From: Parapristionchus giblindavisi
Taxonomy: Eukaryota; Nematoda; Chromadorea; Rhabditida; Diplogasteridae
Direction: 5' to 3'
DNA length: 64,000 nucleotides
NCBI GenBank assembly: GCA_943737045.1
Contig: CALSFV010000001.1
Coordinates: 1,578,001 to 1,642,000 of the forward strand
In this document: piece after piece, positions 1-11,116 of the stretch
Position numbering within the stretch: the first letter of the stretch is position 1
How the letters are laid out: each line of letters starts with the position of its first letter
Translations under genes and position numbers: made by a program
The notes under the pieces: generated by a model
Told to the model about the DNA's origin: nothing
Seen by the model: only the letters and a program-made list of their open reading frames with translations
Databases searched by the model: none

Positions 1-1385
1 AATAAATATAGTAAATAATATATATTAATAAATAGTAGTATTGATAACATTTGCAATGACAAAATGAGATCTAGTGGCTATCCTTTCTTTTACAGATATT
101 GTTAGCATTATTTGTGTTATTGCGGCTACTATATAATCACAATAACAAATAATAATAACAATATCTCTGAAATATCTATATATCTATACAGTTATCAGCC
201 ACCGTCACAAGATGCTTTATGTCATGTTACACAATCTATAAATATCTTGGTCTGTGACTATATGAGATTGCTGTTTTCCTGCTTTTTGATTGATGTTTTC
301 CGACGAATAGGGATTCGTTCGAGAACGGGGGGGGGGGATTGCTGTGTATATACCGAACAAGAAGTTCGTTTTGACAAATAAATATTTAACCCACAGTGCA
401 TGTCCTGGTTGCTTGTACCAAATCGAACAAAAACAGGAAATGAGAAAAAAAAACAAATGTGTTTTGACTAGGACTCATCGGAACGAAAAGTGCCCTTGAT
501 GTACTGTTTGTTATGTTTGATAAGCATGATAATGATTTACTCCGAACACCCACATAGTATTATCACAATACACAATATATCATTCTAATAAGGGGTCTCG
601 AGTTCTCGGAAAGGCAGTAACATCGCCGGAATCAGTTTTCGATGATGAGCACGAATTCGTTTACAAAGTTGCCCAATCAACATGAGTCTCGAGAAAATCG
701 ATATTGGAATTTTTGGACAACCACCAGTGTCAAGTATCAGCTTAAATGTTCTGAGATCGATCACCCGGTAAATATAAATTTACTGTATTTTCAAAATTCA
801 AAACAAAAATGTAAAATGCACGACTGCTGAAGACGGATCCGTAATAAGTATCAAAAATTTATTCTAGCGATGATCCACTTGATGGTCAGTGAAATACTCT
901 ATTAATTGCAAGGAGTCGATGTTATAGAATGTATTATGCGTTTGAGAGACTGTGGGTACTCAGAACACAGTTGATTTGTCACGGTATAGATTGTACCAAA
1001 ATTGTACAAAATTGAACAAAAATTGTATAGATAGAAAAATGACTGTTATGTTTTTTTCTTACAGAGATAGTGAGATGGAGAAAACTCAGGTACTATCGAA
1101 TTACCGAACTACTGCCACTGTATCTCAGGGAAATTCTAAATTATATTTTTTGCAGTGAATTCATTTCTTTTAAAAAAAAGAACTACAATAAATGTTTTTT
1201 TAGCCCATAGGGGGGTGACAGAGTGATGCATGGGAAAGATATGTTCTCAGCATATTTATCATGGAATTAATGGAGGAAGTAAGCTATGTTTGCGCACATA
1301 TAAATAAATAGGATAATGAGCGCCTTGCACAATCCACTGCACATTGGTTACGCTCGAAACAACCAGTTTGCCGGCAACCCGATCT
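1..1385. other. gene-free stretch
   Basis: I see no convincing exon here on either strand. The open frames are short, low in complexity and lack splice-site support. A G-run lies near 327-336. The stretch is AT-rich intergenic DNA. Confidence 0.5.
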
Positions 1386-1490
1386 AATTTGAAACTCACT
1401 CCACTCTAGCAATAATCTCTGGTAGACCCAAAAACCAGAAAGCTGTGTCAGAGCGGTGAGTTTCAAATTAGTGTCACTTTAAGATTTCTG
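1386..1490. repeat. family A MITE copy (decayed)
   Basis: This is an imperfect palindrome. Its arms carry the family A hallmark TTTGAAACTC next to a CTCTGGCA-type core and the reverse complement GAGTTTCAAATTAG. Related copies occur near 2906, 4620, 4940, 5434, 6070, 8265, 13575, 16105, 38988, 39720, 40165 and 53826. Confidence 0.7.
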
Positions 1491-1746
1491 CCTTCATTTC
1501 GTCACTGTTTATTAATTTCCTATGACAGTACATTACCGAAACAGGCGACAGAGTTCACGGTCTGTTTAAAAACAGTGATGACATTCCTTCAGATCATTAA
1601 TCAGCTAATCAGCTATAGCATCAACGTACCAATCGTTGAGGCAGAGTCAGTGTTCTTGGTAGTGCAAACCGCACCGGAATGTCATCGTCATCGTAGAGAT
1701 CGAGATGACGCTCCGATCCACCCCAACCACCTTAATTAATGATTCA

Positions 1747-1865
1747 TTAAAGGGATAGTAACCTCACTCAATGGCCTCTTCATAGCGCACACTATTTCTC
1801 TGTTCTCTAACAACTAGGGAGCTTTGCGCATTGAAGTCAACTGAGAGAGGTTAGGCTCCCTTTAA
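1747..1865. repeat. family B MITE copy
   Basis: The copy starts TTAAAGGGA and ends CTCCCTTTAA. Between the ends is a near-complete palindrome around a GTTAGAGAACAGAGAAATAG-like centre. TTAA borders both ends, consistent with a TTAA target duplication, or TA within it. Eight copies occur in this window. Confidence 0.8.
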
Positions 1866-3297
1866 CTGTTATCTTTAATAGTATACTCAAAACAAGATGA
1901 ACGAAGGATAATTCAAGATTGAGGTACTCCTCGTATGGGACCTATTCAGGATGTTCTGTGCTTGATAAATGTCATAGTAATTATATTGTAACAGTAGTGT
2001 GGATTTCTGAACGCCATTTTTAGTCTATTTTGTTATTTCATTCGCTAAGAATAGCGTATTTAGCGCTTCCTTTCTCGAAAGTTCTGAGAAGCGAAACGGA
2101 TAATAAACGCTATAGGTAATTCTGGCGCTTATCTTTGATAATACCGTGTTGTCAAGTGTCACATCCGGCAAATGACAGGCTAACGATAAGCTAGTAATTG
2201 GAACAGCATATAGTGAATATTACAATTTACGTGAATATATTCAACAGCAGCTATTAGTAACCATTATCATAGATATTGGAGTAAAGAGGAATACTGTTTT
2301 TTTGTTGTAATATTCAACTTGTTCCGGTAATAAGGCGCTAATCGCTAATGGTATGCACGGTATTCATAGAAAAAAACATCGTATCACAAACACACTGCTA
2401 ATGAAACTATGAATCGCTTAATAGACCGCCGCTTCGAAAGAGCTACGCAGAAAAACGATTTAACTCAAATTTACAGGGATTTGATCGAATAATCGAACAA
2501 GCCCTGCTTTGATCGAATACTTCAGACCTCACAGCTCACTAAAATCGAACAATCCGTGGTCAAATGCTTCAATACAGTCGTCCGAATGATAGTTTTTAAA
2601 ATCAATGATTGTAGAAATAAGAGGATTTTAATCAAACCTGTAATTTTCTGGGTGAGTTCGATTAAGCGGTTAATGAACTAGCACATTGCACACAGATTTG
2701 ATGAAAGGGGAATGATTACGGTATGGATTACCCTACTCACTCGAAAGATGCCTACTATTATTTATCACCTGTAATGTCTTTCATTCGTCGTGCATTCTGT
2801 CTTGGAATGTCCACGTCTTCCGCCTCTCGATAACTCCTCGCTGACTCTTTTGGAGTGGTTATCGTGACCTGCAAAGCGTCAAGTTAATTTTTTTTTCTTA
2901 GAGAGACAATTTAAGACTCTCCGCTCTGACCACATTCTCTCACTTTCAATGTCTATGAGAGAGAGAGTGTGTGAGCAGAGCGGAGAGTCTAATTAGTTCG
3001 GAATGTGACTGTAAATGCGAAAAATGCACCCTCTTCTCCGTGATCACTGTGGATCGCTCGATCGGGGGAAGAGACAGGGGCTCGACGGTTACACGTTTCT
3101 CTGAAATTGAGATTCCACAAACACAAATATTGTAGAATTAAAACATCAAAATCCTATCAAGTAAATTTTTCTTGTTGCCGAAAAAAAATTACAAGAAAAA
3201 AGGTAACATTTTGAGACAAATTATGAGATGGATCGATTTTTTGGCCTTATACATCTCACTCCTACTCATTATATTTGATGGAAATAAAAAAAAATAA
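1866..3297. other. intergenic DNA with one family A copy
   Basis: No exon with splice support is visible. A family A palindrome lies at about 2906-3000, with both arms bearing AGACTCTCCGCTCTG-like sequence. The rest is AT-rich and unrecognised. Confidence 0.5.
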
Positions 3298-3345
3298 AAA
3301 TGAGAGTAAATCTCACTCGACATCGTACTCTTCTCAACTCGAGTT

Positions 3346-3531
3346 GTGTTCGGAGCAGCTATCGTTGGCAGTTTGGTTTTCTTCGTTTCAATACGTGAAG
3401 TGGCAGGTTTGACTGCCCTTGGAATCGTACTCTTTTTGGCGGGACTAGTGCTCTTCTTTATCGGAATGTTCTTTGCACTGGCGTCGGATTTGGCCTGCGC
3501 CTGGAATATGGAAAATTTATTTCGATGTTAG
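3346..3531 (+). CDS. short hydrophobic reading frame, possible last exon
   Basis: This open frame of about 60 residues is strongly hydrophobic, with two probable membrane-spanning stretches at about residues 2-18 and 22-46. It ends in a short polar tail with Cys. There is no ATG at its start (the first codon is GTG), so if real it is probably the 3' exon of a gene whose upstream exons I cannot find. It runs convergently towards the doublecortin gene, with 66 bases between the stops. The hydrophobic pattern is more protein-like than the neighbouring noise, but no family was recognised, and a pseudogene relic is equally possible. Confidence 0.3.
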   Translation: MFGAAIVGSLVFFVSIREVAGLTALGIVLFLAGLVLFFIGMFFALASDLACAWNMENLFRC

Positions 3532-3597
3532 ATAACTATCGATAGCTATTGTAGTGTTTCAGCGTCAGGAAATATTGCGGCTGCTTTGCACTCATTG

Positions 3598-6500
3598 TCA
3601 GTCACTCACTTTCTCTTTATTTTGCTCGTCCTCTTCTTTCGATGTTTTGTCTATTGAAACCTGCACCTCCTGATTTTTCATTTGTTGGAGCTTCATCTTT
3701 TGATCTTTGATCTCTGGACCTCTCTGTTCCATCATAACTTCAATCTCCTCACTATCACTCCATTTGCTGCGCTTACTCTCCTTGCCACTCTCTTCTTCTT
3801 GATCCTTGAACTCTTGATCTCTGATCTTTTGATCTTTGAGCTCTTGATCTCTGATCTTTTGATCTTTGAGCTCCTGATCTTTGTTCTCTTCTGCGTCCGG
3901 TATAATTGCTGCATCAGGCTTGGGAGGAGGCTCGATTAGAGCGAGCTGCATGTCAGACTCTTTCTTGGTTGGAGCAGCATCAACCTTGGGCACTTCAATG
4001 GTGATTTCACGAGGCTCCTGAATAGAGATAATAATAACAATAATAATACAAATAATAAAATACACCATTATTTTCTTATAACTATAATTAAAATTAGAAA
4101 CTACATCTGTATTAAACAAACGCAATTATATTGAAATTATTTGGGGGAATCGCACGAACGTAGCGAGTCAAGCATTGTTTGTGTTATTTAATATTATGTA
4201 AATTGTGAAATCTTACATCGAAGTCCATCTCTTCGCTTGACATCATTTTTGGCTCCTGAAATAAAAAAAAATGAGAAAAGATACATAAGATGATCTTCTT
4301 ATTAAGATCAGCTCAGTCGATCTCTTCGTTATCTAAACTTATGGTCGATCCAAATCAGGCCTAGTTGATGGAAAACTTTATGATAGAAAACTCCACCGTT
4401 GCTTGAAACACATATCATAGTTGAATTATTACCGTAGTCCTCTCGATCCTCTCACTGGTCGTCTGTTTCTGTGCAGGACCACCGTCGACCCGACTAATGA
4501 TCGTGTGCTCGGTTATCGTGGTCTTCTTCTCGATCTTCATGTTCTCGAGGGACTGTGATGAGTTGATTTTATTTTTATTTATTTCATTTTATTTATTTAT
4601 CCGTTAATTAAAATCAAGAATAATGAATGAATGACCAACTCGCCGGTCTGGCAACGCTCTGTCGCATATAAGACAGCTAGAGAGTATGGCCAGAGCGGAT
4701 AGTTATGAATTAGGCTTGGGTGTGCCCTGAGATGTTGCTTGCATTCCGTGATGCATTCACTACACGCAGAATATTCGCATTCGTTTCACTATTGCCATTT
4801 AAGCAGGTAAACTTTTACAAAAACTAATATACATAGGGTGTTGGCGTTAAAAAATGTAAAATTTACCTACATACATATCAACTAACGAACCAATTTTTAG
4901 GGATAAACATGAAGTCACATCAGAGCTAACTCTAGATGAGTGCGGAAAAATTTTCACACGAGCTAATTTTACTCTCCGCTCTGGCAACGTTCTCTCGTAG
5001 ACAAAGAGAGTGAGAGAACATTGCCAGAGAGTTTCAAATTAGCTTGGGGTGTTTAAAAGAATCAACAAACCCGCTCTCTCTCCCTGTCCCTAGTATCCTT
5101 GCCCTTTCTATTTTCTTTGTTGTCTTCAACTACAGCTTCGTCTCCATTCATGTTCTTCTCGACCTTCTTAACCACCTTTTGATAATTAGATGAATATATT
5201 TAGTTTGAGGAAGGAAAACTAACCTCATCGACAATTTGCTTGGCCATGTAAGTCGGCTCGTTGTTCAATCTGAATTGAGAGTTCATAAAGAATATTCCTG
5301 ATTCGATAAACGAAGAAAGGCGTATTAATTTATTTAGTTATTAATATTAATATATTATATATTAATATATTATATGTATATATTAAGGAGTATTTATTAA
5401 AGGCTATTTTTACTTTCCTCTCTATGAACGCATATACAAAGAAAGCGAGAGAGGAGCCCTTCCACAAACACCCGTGCTGATTTCAAACTATCCGCCCTGG
5501 CCGCGTTCTCTGGCAGACAAAAAACGCGAGAGAGGGGGCATTTTCCCCTTAGGATATATCTCGTAGTAAACGTCTTTCTGTCCAAGAATACTCTTTTTTA
5601 GGATATCCATTTCCTGGTCACTTGATGCATTATTGACAAGATAATTGCCGTAAGGCTTTTTCATTCGCTTGTGTTCGGCGAAAGGAAAGTCTACTACTTT
5701 ACAAGAAACTTTGAAATATAATTTATTGTAAAATGTTCACTAGGGATGTATTGATTATCAACACTCCTCCTTGAAAAGATAATTACGAAAAAATTCTTCG
5801 AAAAGCTGACAATATATCACGCTTTTCAATTAAATACACTTCCCAGAACTCATCAAGGAAAAATGTAGAGCTATGTCACTATTTTTCAGGAACGTTCGTC
5901 TATTCATTGAAAAAAGGCACAAACTACCTATTGAAAGTTACTTGAATAGCGGGGGTAAATTGCTTCCACCTATGGCGTGAGGAAATAACAACGACAAGGT
6001 AAGAAGAAGGAGTCATTCAGAAAGTCGACAAGAACTTTAATATTATTATATTTAGAGAAATAGCACCAGGATGTTCTACCACGCAAATTTGAAACTCTCC
6101 GCATTGGCCTCACGCTCTCACTTTCGTTTTCTGCGAGAGATTATCGCCAAAGCGGAAAGTGAAATTAGCTTCGGGTGCGCATTTGAAAAATAGAAATACA
6201 TTCATATTAACCTCTCATCGTCGATTCCCGATGAATCCTGATTGTACGGACACGACGGCAAATGCCTAGGGGACTTGAGCACGATACCATCAAGTGGGTA
6301 CGGTAGACCGGTGAAACTACCGTAACCCTTAAAGATCGATATTCAGTATCTGGACTACGGTAGGTAGATACCGTACCTGTTTCTTCATGTAGATGTCCAT
6401 GCTTTCGGCGCCTTCTAGGAAGGATAGCTTAGACTCGTCGCACGCCCAAGGCACGTGGAACACCTAGAAGTGTTTACACTGATATTGATTTTCGACGACG

Positions 6501-7701
6501 GAAATGTTCTGAAAGTATTTTTAATAAAGCAAATGAAAATGATACACGTATATAAACGCTGCCGTGGGATTAGGTTTTCTTAGTTGTGTTGTTGTTGGTA
6601 AAAAGACGGTACCAAAAAAAGGGGAAAAAAGAATAAAGGATAATAGAACCAAACAATTTGTCAAACTTCATGGAGAAGCGGCCTGAATGGAGACAACACT
6701 CACCCGAGCGGATACTGGCTGCACCCTCCTCGAGCCATACGCACACGGAATGAAGGGCATCTTCTCCACGGCCACATACTCACCACCGTGATGGAGATCA
6801 TCAAACTGCGATTAATGATTTATTGGATTGTTTATTATATTTATCAGAATTAATATGTTTATAAAAATACTTGACTAAATTTGAGCAAATACATAAATAT
6901 TTGTTATTCATCCATGCATATAGCTAGCGGGATGAAAAAAGTTTGATCGATATTGAAAATGGATCGTACACATTCGATCTTGATTCCATTCGTGTCGTAG
7001 ACCCTATGGACAGCGGTTACGGTCTTCAGTTTACGAGTCAGACCATCGAGGAAGACCACCCAGTGCTGAAAGAGCAATGCCAATGACTACCACTTTGCAC
7101 TCAACTTCCATAGACAGAGATAGTAAACCCAGGCCATGTACCAAATGAGAGAACCAAACACTAAACAGTCAAGCTGTCAAATATTATAGGCTTGAACATT
7201 AAAGTGCTATAAAGGCAGACAGGGTTTGGAGCAAAGTAAAACATGAATCTCAAGTGAGCTCTGTTATGGTTTCATTTACTTTGAAGTCAGTACAAGCGGG
7301 CGACAATTGCATTCGAGAGAGTTTCTTTATTAAGCGATTGATTTTGGTCTTTCAAAGTCAGGAAGCCACTATGAAGTCTATCAACTATGGACAAAGAACT
7401 ATGAAGTCCACATTGAGCTCCAGCTCATGCTCATCACTAGCGCATCCCTTACATAGTCCGTCGGTAGCTCCGTGCTACACGAGCTAGTCCTTCCTCTGTG
7501 CGCGCATACCTTGTATTCTCGCCGCGTCACCATCACTACCGTACCCGGGTCGTTCTCCTCACCGTTACGGTACACAATGATCTGCAATCGTGAAGTGACT
7601 TTATTTCCACGGATAGTGGGCACCTTTATCGGTCGGAAGTTTGCATCGACTAGCGAGTGTGCCGGCGGCATCGCAGTATCCAGCGTTACGGTATCGCTCA
7701 T
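3598..7701 (-). CDS. doublecortin (DCX) domain protein, 9 exons
   Basis: The model joins exons 7701-7510, 7065-6970, 6805-6704, 6463-6372, 5269-5224, 5175-5071, 4552-4433, 4255-4217 and 4017-3598, giving 403 aa with consistent phases. Residues about 38-120 form one DCX domain: the first strand ends in VYRNG, followed by the FLDGLTRKL helix, the VRVYDTNG-like turn region (VHRVYDTNG) and EYVAVE. DCX domains bind microtubules or tubulin, so a cytoskeletal role is inferred. The tail is charged and probably disordered. The last exon contains a KDQ/RDQ repeat encoded by GATCTTT-type DNA. The start was chosen because a splice acceptor lies four bases upstream of ATG, suggesting trans-splicing. The exon 4 donor is a choice between two overlapping GT sites; the one used keeps frame with exon 5. 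It is not the kinase-linked type, since no kinase is visible. Family A MITEs sit in introns 4, 5 and 7. Confidence 0.8.
4620..4725. repeat. family A MITE copy in a DCX intron
   Basis: A CTGGCAACGCTCT arm is followed by GGCCAGAGCGGATAG and GAATTAGGCTTGGGTGTG, the inverted family A signature. It lies in the intron between exons 6 and 7. Confidence 0.6.
4940..5057. repeat. family A MITE copy in a DCX intron
   Basis: The arms GAGCTAATTTTACTCTCCGC and GAGAGTTTCAAATTAGCTTG are imperfect inverted repeats around a TCTCGTAGACAAAGAGAGTG loop. Confidence 0.75.
5434..5545. repeat. family A MITE copy next to an exon-like block
   Basis: It carries GATTTCAAACTATCCGCCCTGG and the family loop GGCAGACAAAAAACGCGAGAG. 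Its right side abuts the exon-like block at 5548-5697, where a splice donor would be expected. Confidence 0.6.
5548..5697 (-). other. exon-like block not fitting the DCX gene frame
   Basis: On the minus strand an open frame of about 50 codons reads protein-like (including KKPYGNYLVNN and QEMDILKKSI). It lies between DCX exons 4 and 5. No splice pair I tried joins it in phase with both neighbours, and a family A MITE starts where its donor should be. It may be an alternative, lost or terminal exon. Confidence 0.35.
6070..6182. repeat. family A MITE copy in a DCX intron
   Basis: Inverted arms TTTGAAACTCTCCGCATTGG and CCAAAGCGGAAAGTGAAATTAG flank a TCTGCGAGAGA loop. Confidence 0.7.
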
Positions 7702-7712
7702 AATCTGTAATT
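7702..7712 (-). promoter_or_regulatory. probable spliced-leader acceptor of the DCX gene
   Basis: On the minus strand the sequence AATTACAG ends four bases before the ATG. In nematodes an acceptor with no upstream exon at this position usually receives a trans-spliced leader. This is inferred from position only. Confidence 0.45.
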
Positions 7713-7739
7713 TATTTCAGCGTGATCAACCATGAAGCT

Positions 7740-8264
7740 TGGCAAACGGTATGTCTGGCTAACGTTACATCACAATCGCAGGCAGGTGTGCTTTTATCTC
7801 GGTATTCCCCCTATCGTTATTATGACATTATAACCTGCCTAGCAGTGATCCCCGTTGAATAACGGAATTCAAATTTCGTAGATTGTAATGAGCCATTTTT
7901 ACTTGACTTTTCAAGACTTTTCAAGAAAGGATGAGAAGAAATAGAACTCAAAGAATGCCACAAAATCTGTTTGGTTTCGTTGCACTCCTATGCTTAGAAA
8001 ATTTAATTCTCAGCCAATGAGAAAATGTAATCCAAAGATAATGCTCGCAAACCGAAAAAAGTAGCAATTTGTGAGCGAGATTCATTGTTTCGGTCATTAG
8101 GTTCTAGAGAGCTACCTAGAGAGCTAGGTTCTAGAGAGCTAGAGAGTTCTAGAGGCTTTTAGAGAGCTCAATGTGGGCCTAGTGTCAAAGTGGTTTCTTT
8201 TCACAGCTCTAACAATGAGGCGTTTTTTTACTGGTTCGATATGATAAAGCCACAGCCGCCTATA
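7740..8264. other. gene-free stretch upstream of the DCX gene
   Basis: Reiterations of the short unit GTTCTAGAGAGCT occur at about 8100-8165. The segment around 8085-8110 also resembles the inverted pair at 16241-16370 and 20005-20117. No exon is seen. Confidence 0.45.
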
Positions 8265-8362
8265 TTAGAGGCACACCCGAATTAATTTTACTCTCTGGCA
8301 AGACTCTCTCGTAGACAAATAAAGCGAGAAAGCATTGCTAGTGCAGGGAATTACAAATTAGC
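8265..8362. repeat. family A MITE copy
   Basis: It carries the CACACCCGAATTAATTTTAC left arm, the TCTCGTAGACAAATAAAGCG loop and an ATTACAAATTAGCGCG right arm. Confidence 0.65.
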
Positions 8363-9218
8363 GCGTTTGTACAGAACTTAAAATAGGATGATCGATTGGT
8401 TAACTCAAAAAAAAACATATGATTATCGAATGGAATATAATGCCTGATGATTAGCATTTCCGAAAAGATATTGAAACGCTCAAAGATACTAAAGTATAGG
8501 TAAGCGCTGAACGAGTATGGATATCAAGAAGAAATGGGGCAGAGAATTGAGATAATAATAGTCGTTCTTCTGGGTATATAGAGAAAGGAAACCGAAATTG
8601 GGAGAGGATAGGCGGAGTAGGCCTATCATAGACCCCATTTCTCTGTCTTGAGCCCTTTTTAGTCTCTCTAAGTTAAGAGGGAGAAGTAGAGGTAGAGGTA
8701 GAGGTAGAGATCCAGCTGGAGAAAAGCGCAGGAAGCGCGAGAACAATTACATCGATCTAGGCGGATTTGTCCTCTTTTGGGGCAGAGATTGGAGGGGGTG
8801 TGAGAGACGGAACGAAATATTATAGTTGAGATCCGGATGCGTGGAAACTATAGTTGTTATGTAACACATTTAAAATGAAAAATATTTTAACTAAATCAAT
8901 GATTTTTCAAGGCAAACACAATACAAAGACATTTGTTTCAGAATATAACCATTAGGACCCACTAAATGATAGATTAGTCTTGGCGTGTAAGCCTCCCTGT
9001 CTGCCCTTGTTTTTTTTTCATTTTTGGCCCAAGTCTATATTCTTTGAACTCCGGATTAGCCAGAAATCATTCTAAAGAGAGTTTTTTTTCAGTGAGAAGT
9101 TATTATGCGTTCAAAGTTTGCAGGATTTTGTGTGCAAAGGACACTTCTATCTTGATGTCTTAATATTCTGATCTAATCAGCTATTGAAAGTTTTCCACGA
9201 TATCAGAGCCCCACATGT
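8363..9218. other. gene-free stretch
   Basis: A short purine-rich run of GTAGAG repeats lies near 8692-8710. I see no coding or structural signal elsewhere. Confidence 0.45.
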
Positions 9219-9340
9219 TTTAAAGGTACCATAACCTTTGTAAACGGTCTCTTCAACGGTCTACGCTCTCTCGTTGTTAGAGAACAGAGAAATAGTGTGC
9301 GCAATGAAGAGACAATTGAGTGAGGTCACGCTCCCTTTAA
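9219..9340. repeat. family B MITE copy
   Basis: TTAAAGG starts it and CTCCCTTTAA ends it. The centre TCGTTGTTAGAGAACAGAG and the inverted arms match the other family B copies. Confidence 0.8.
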
Positions 9341-11096
9341 TCAAATTTGCTACAAGACTGACATTACTTATTTAAAAAAAATCTTCATTTCCAACGTGAA
9401 AGTTGACCACGCGAAGATCGCTTCCAAATTAACTAAATGCTAAAAAATCCTTGTATCACAACGGTCGTCCCTCTTTCCCTTTGTCAGTAATATGTTTATA
9501 AATATATATTTGATGGAATAAAGAAATAAATAACGGCAATATTTCTTCATTGTAGTGTCCATCGGAAAATATCTCTCTACCGATGCTCTTTACCCTATTG
9601 AATTAACAGTTGATCTGTGTGATCACATAACCTCTATCACACCATATCTCTTGTTGTCTATTACTCTCTTTCTCTCTCTCACACTCCTCCCTCGACCCTA
9701 AAAGTTCCGAGGTCGCTGCTAGAGTACAAACTACGATGGATATGGAAAGAATAGAATCGAGTGAGGGAACATACCATCGCCCTATTATCAACAATACATT
9801 CCCCAACGTATTCATCTCGTTATTCCATTCTTTCAGTATTATTTTACTGCCATATTATGATATTTTTATCAAACACACTATCAATCGCTGCTAAATTGCA
9901 TTGTTATCTTCAGATTATTTCACACATATGTTCTTTTCGGATTGAGAACAAATGTTTTTCACTTGGTTTCTTACCATTCACATAGATTCTGTTGCTGGTT
10001 CCTGTTTCGGTCTACTCATACACCACCCGCTCTTCTCTTTTGATGCATTCCTTATTGACGTGTTTATCAATCGATAAATTGGGATACATGACCTCTTGAT
10101 CTCACATACGGTCTCGCATATTCCTGCTAAAGAGATTGACGACTGACTTCTCACCTTAAAGGAGTGCTTTAAGTTGATGCTTCCATGATATCAATCGAGT
10201 GTTTTGCTCGCTTCCCACAACGTGTCCATTATTAGGTTGATTGCACTCTTTTTCTCTGACTCCTCTCCATCTCCCATACTCTCTCTCCGTCTCTTCCTTA
10301 TCAATCGATCAATACACTAGAAAGTTCTTCTTCGCTCCCTTTCTATAACAACAACGATACTTGTAGTGGTGAGAGAGCACGGCCGATTGAGAGAGTGCAG
10401 AGAAAAACATCCATTAACAGTACTGTTGTAGAACATAACGTGTTTATCTTTAATCTGCCCGTGACGAATCACAAGATTTCGTCAGGTATTTTTTTGTCCA
10501 TTTTGATCGTGGTCACTCCTGATTTTCTAGTGTGTCCAGGGCATGCTGACTCATTAGATATTGTTGTACTCGAGTAACTTCCTGACGCCGCTCTGCTAAA
10601 TACAGATGCGGCATCACATGGAATCACGAGTATTCATGGAACAAAACAATCCATTAATCCCCTCAACGTTATATTTCTGATCTGCGTGCAATCTCGTGTG
10701 CAGTCTCTCGGTTAAGATACCATGTCTATAAAACATCATACCAGCCCCCCCCCCCCGTTGATTAACTCGAAAGTCTTCACGGTACTGATTCTATATTTCG
10801 TATCAATTCACCTTTTCTTTAGAAAGGAAAAACTTGCTTTTTGAGTACCCTCATACCAAGAAAAAGGTTCTTCTATCTGTTAACCTGTCATGTTTCTCCT
10901 GTCATTATCCTCCTGTCATTTTTCCTTCATAATATTGCTTTACTTTGGATTATGTCGTTATCTATTCTATTAGTTATTAAAAAAACCATTCTCCAAATTT
11001 TAGCTTAGGGTGTTCATGTAATCGCCGATCCATTTTTTTCATAAATTCAGCCTTTACCGATTATATTTAATTATTTCCATTTTCCAGGTCAATCGG
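9341..11096. other. intergenic region and probable prx-5 upstream region
   Basis: No exon with splice support was found. The stretch is AT-rich with CT-rich patches (9660-9690, 10270-10300) and a C-run near 10746. It ends at the acceptor preceding the prx-5 start. Promoter elements cannot be identified by eye. Confidence 0.45.
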
Positions 11097-11097
11097 C
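11090..11097 (+). promoter_or_regulatory. probable spliced-leader acceptor of prx-5
   Basis: TTTTCCAG precedes the ATG by 19 bases with no upstream exon visible. This is typical of a nematode trans-splice site. Position alone supports it. Confidence 0.5.
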
Positions 11098-11116
11098 CTC
11101 CTCTCCAAATTCCATC

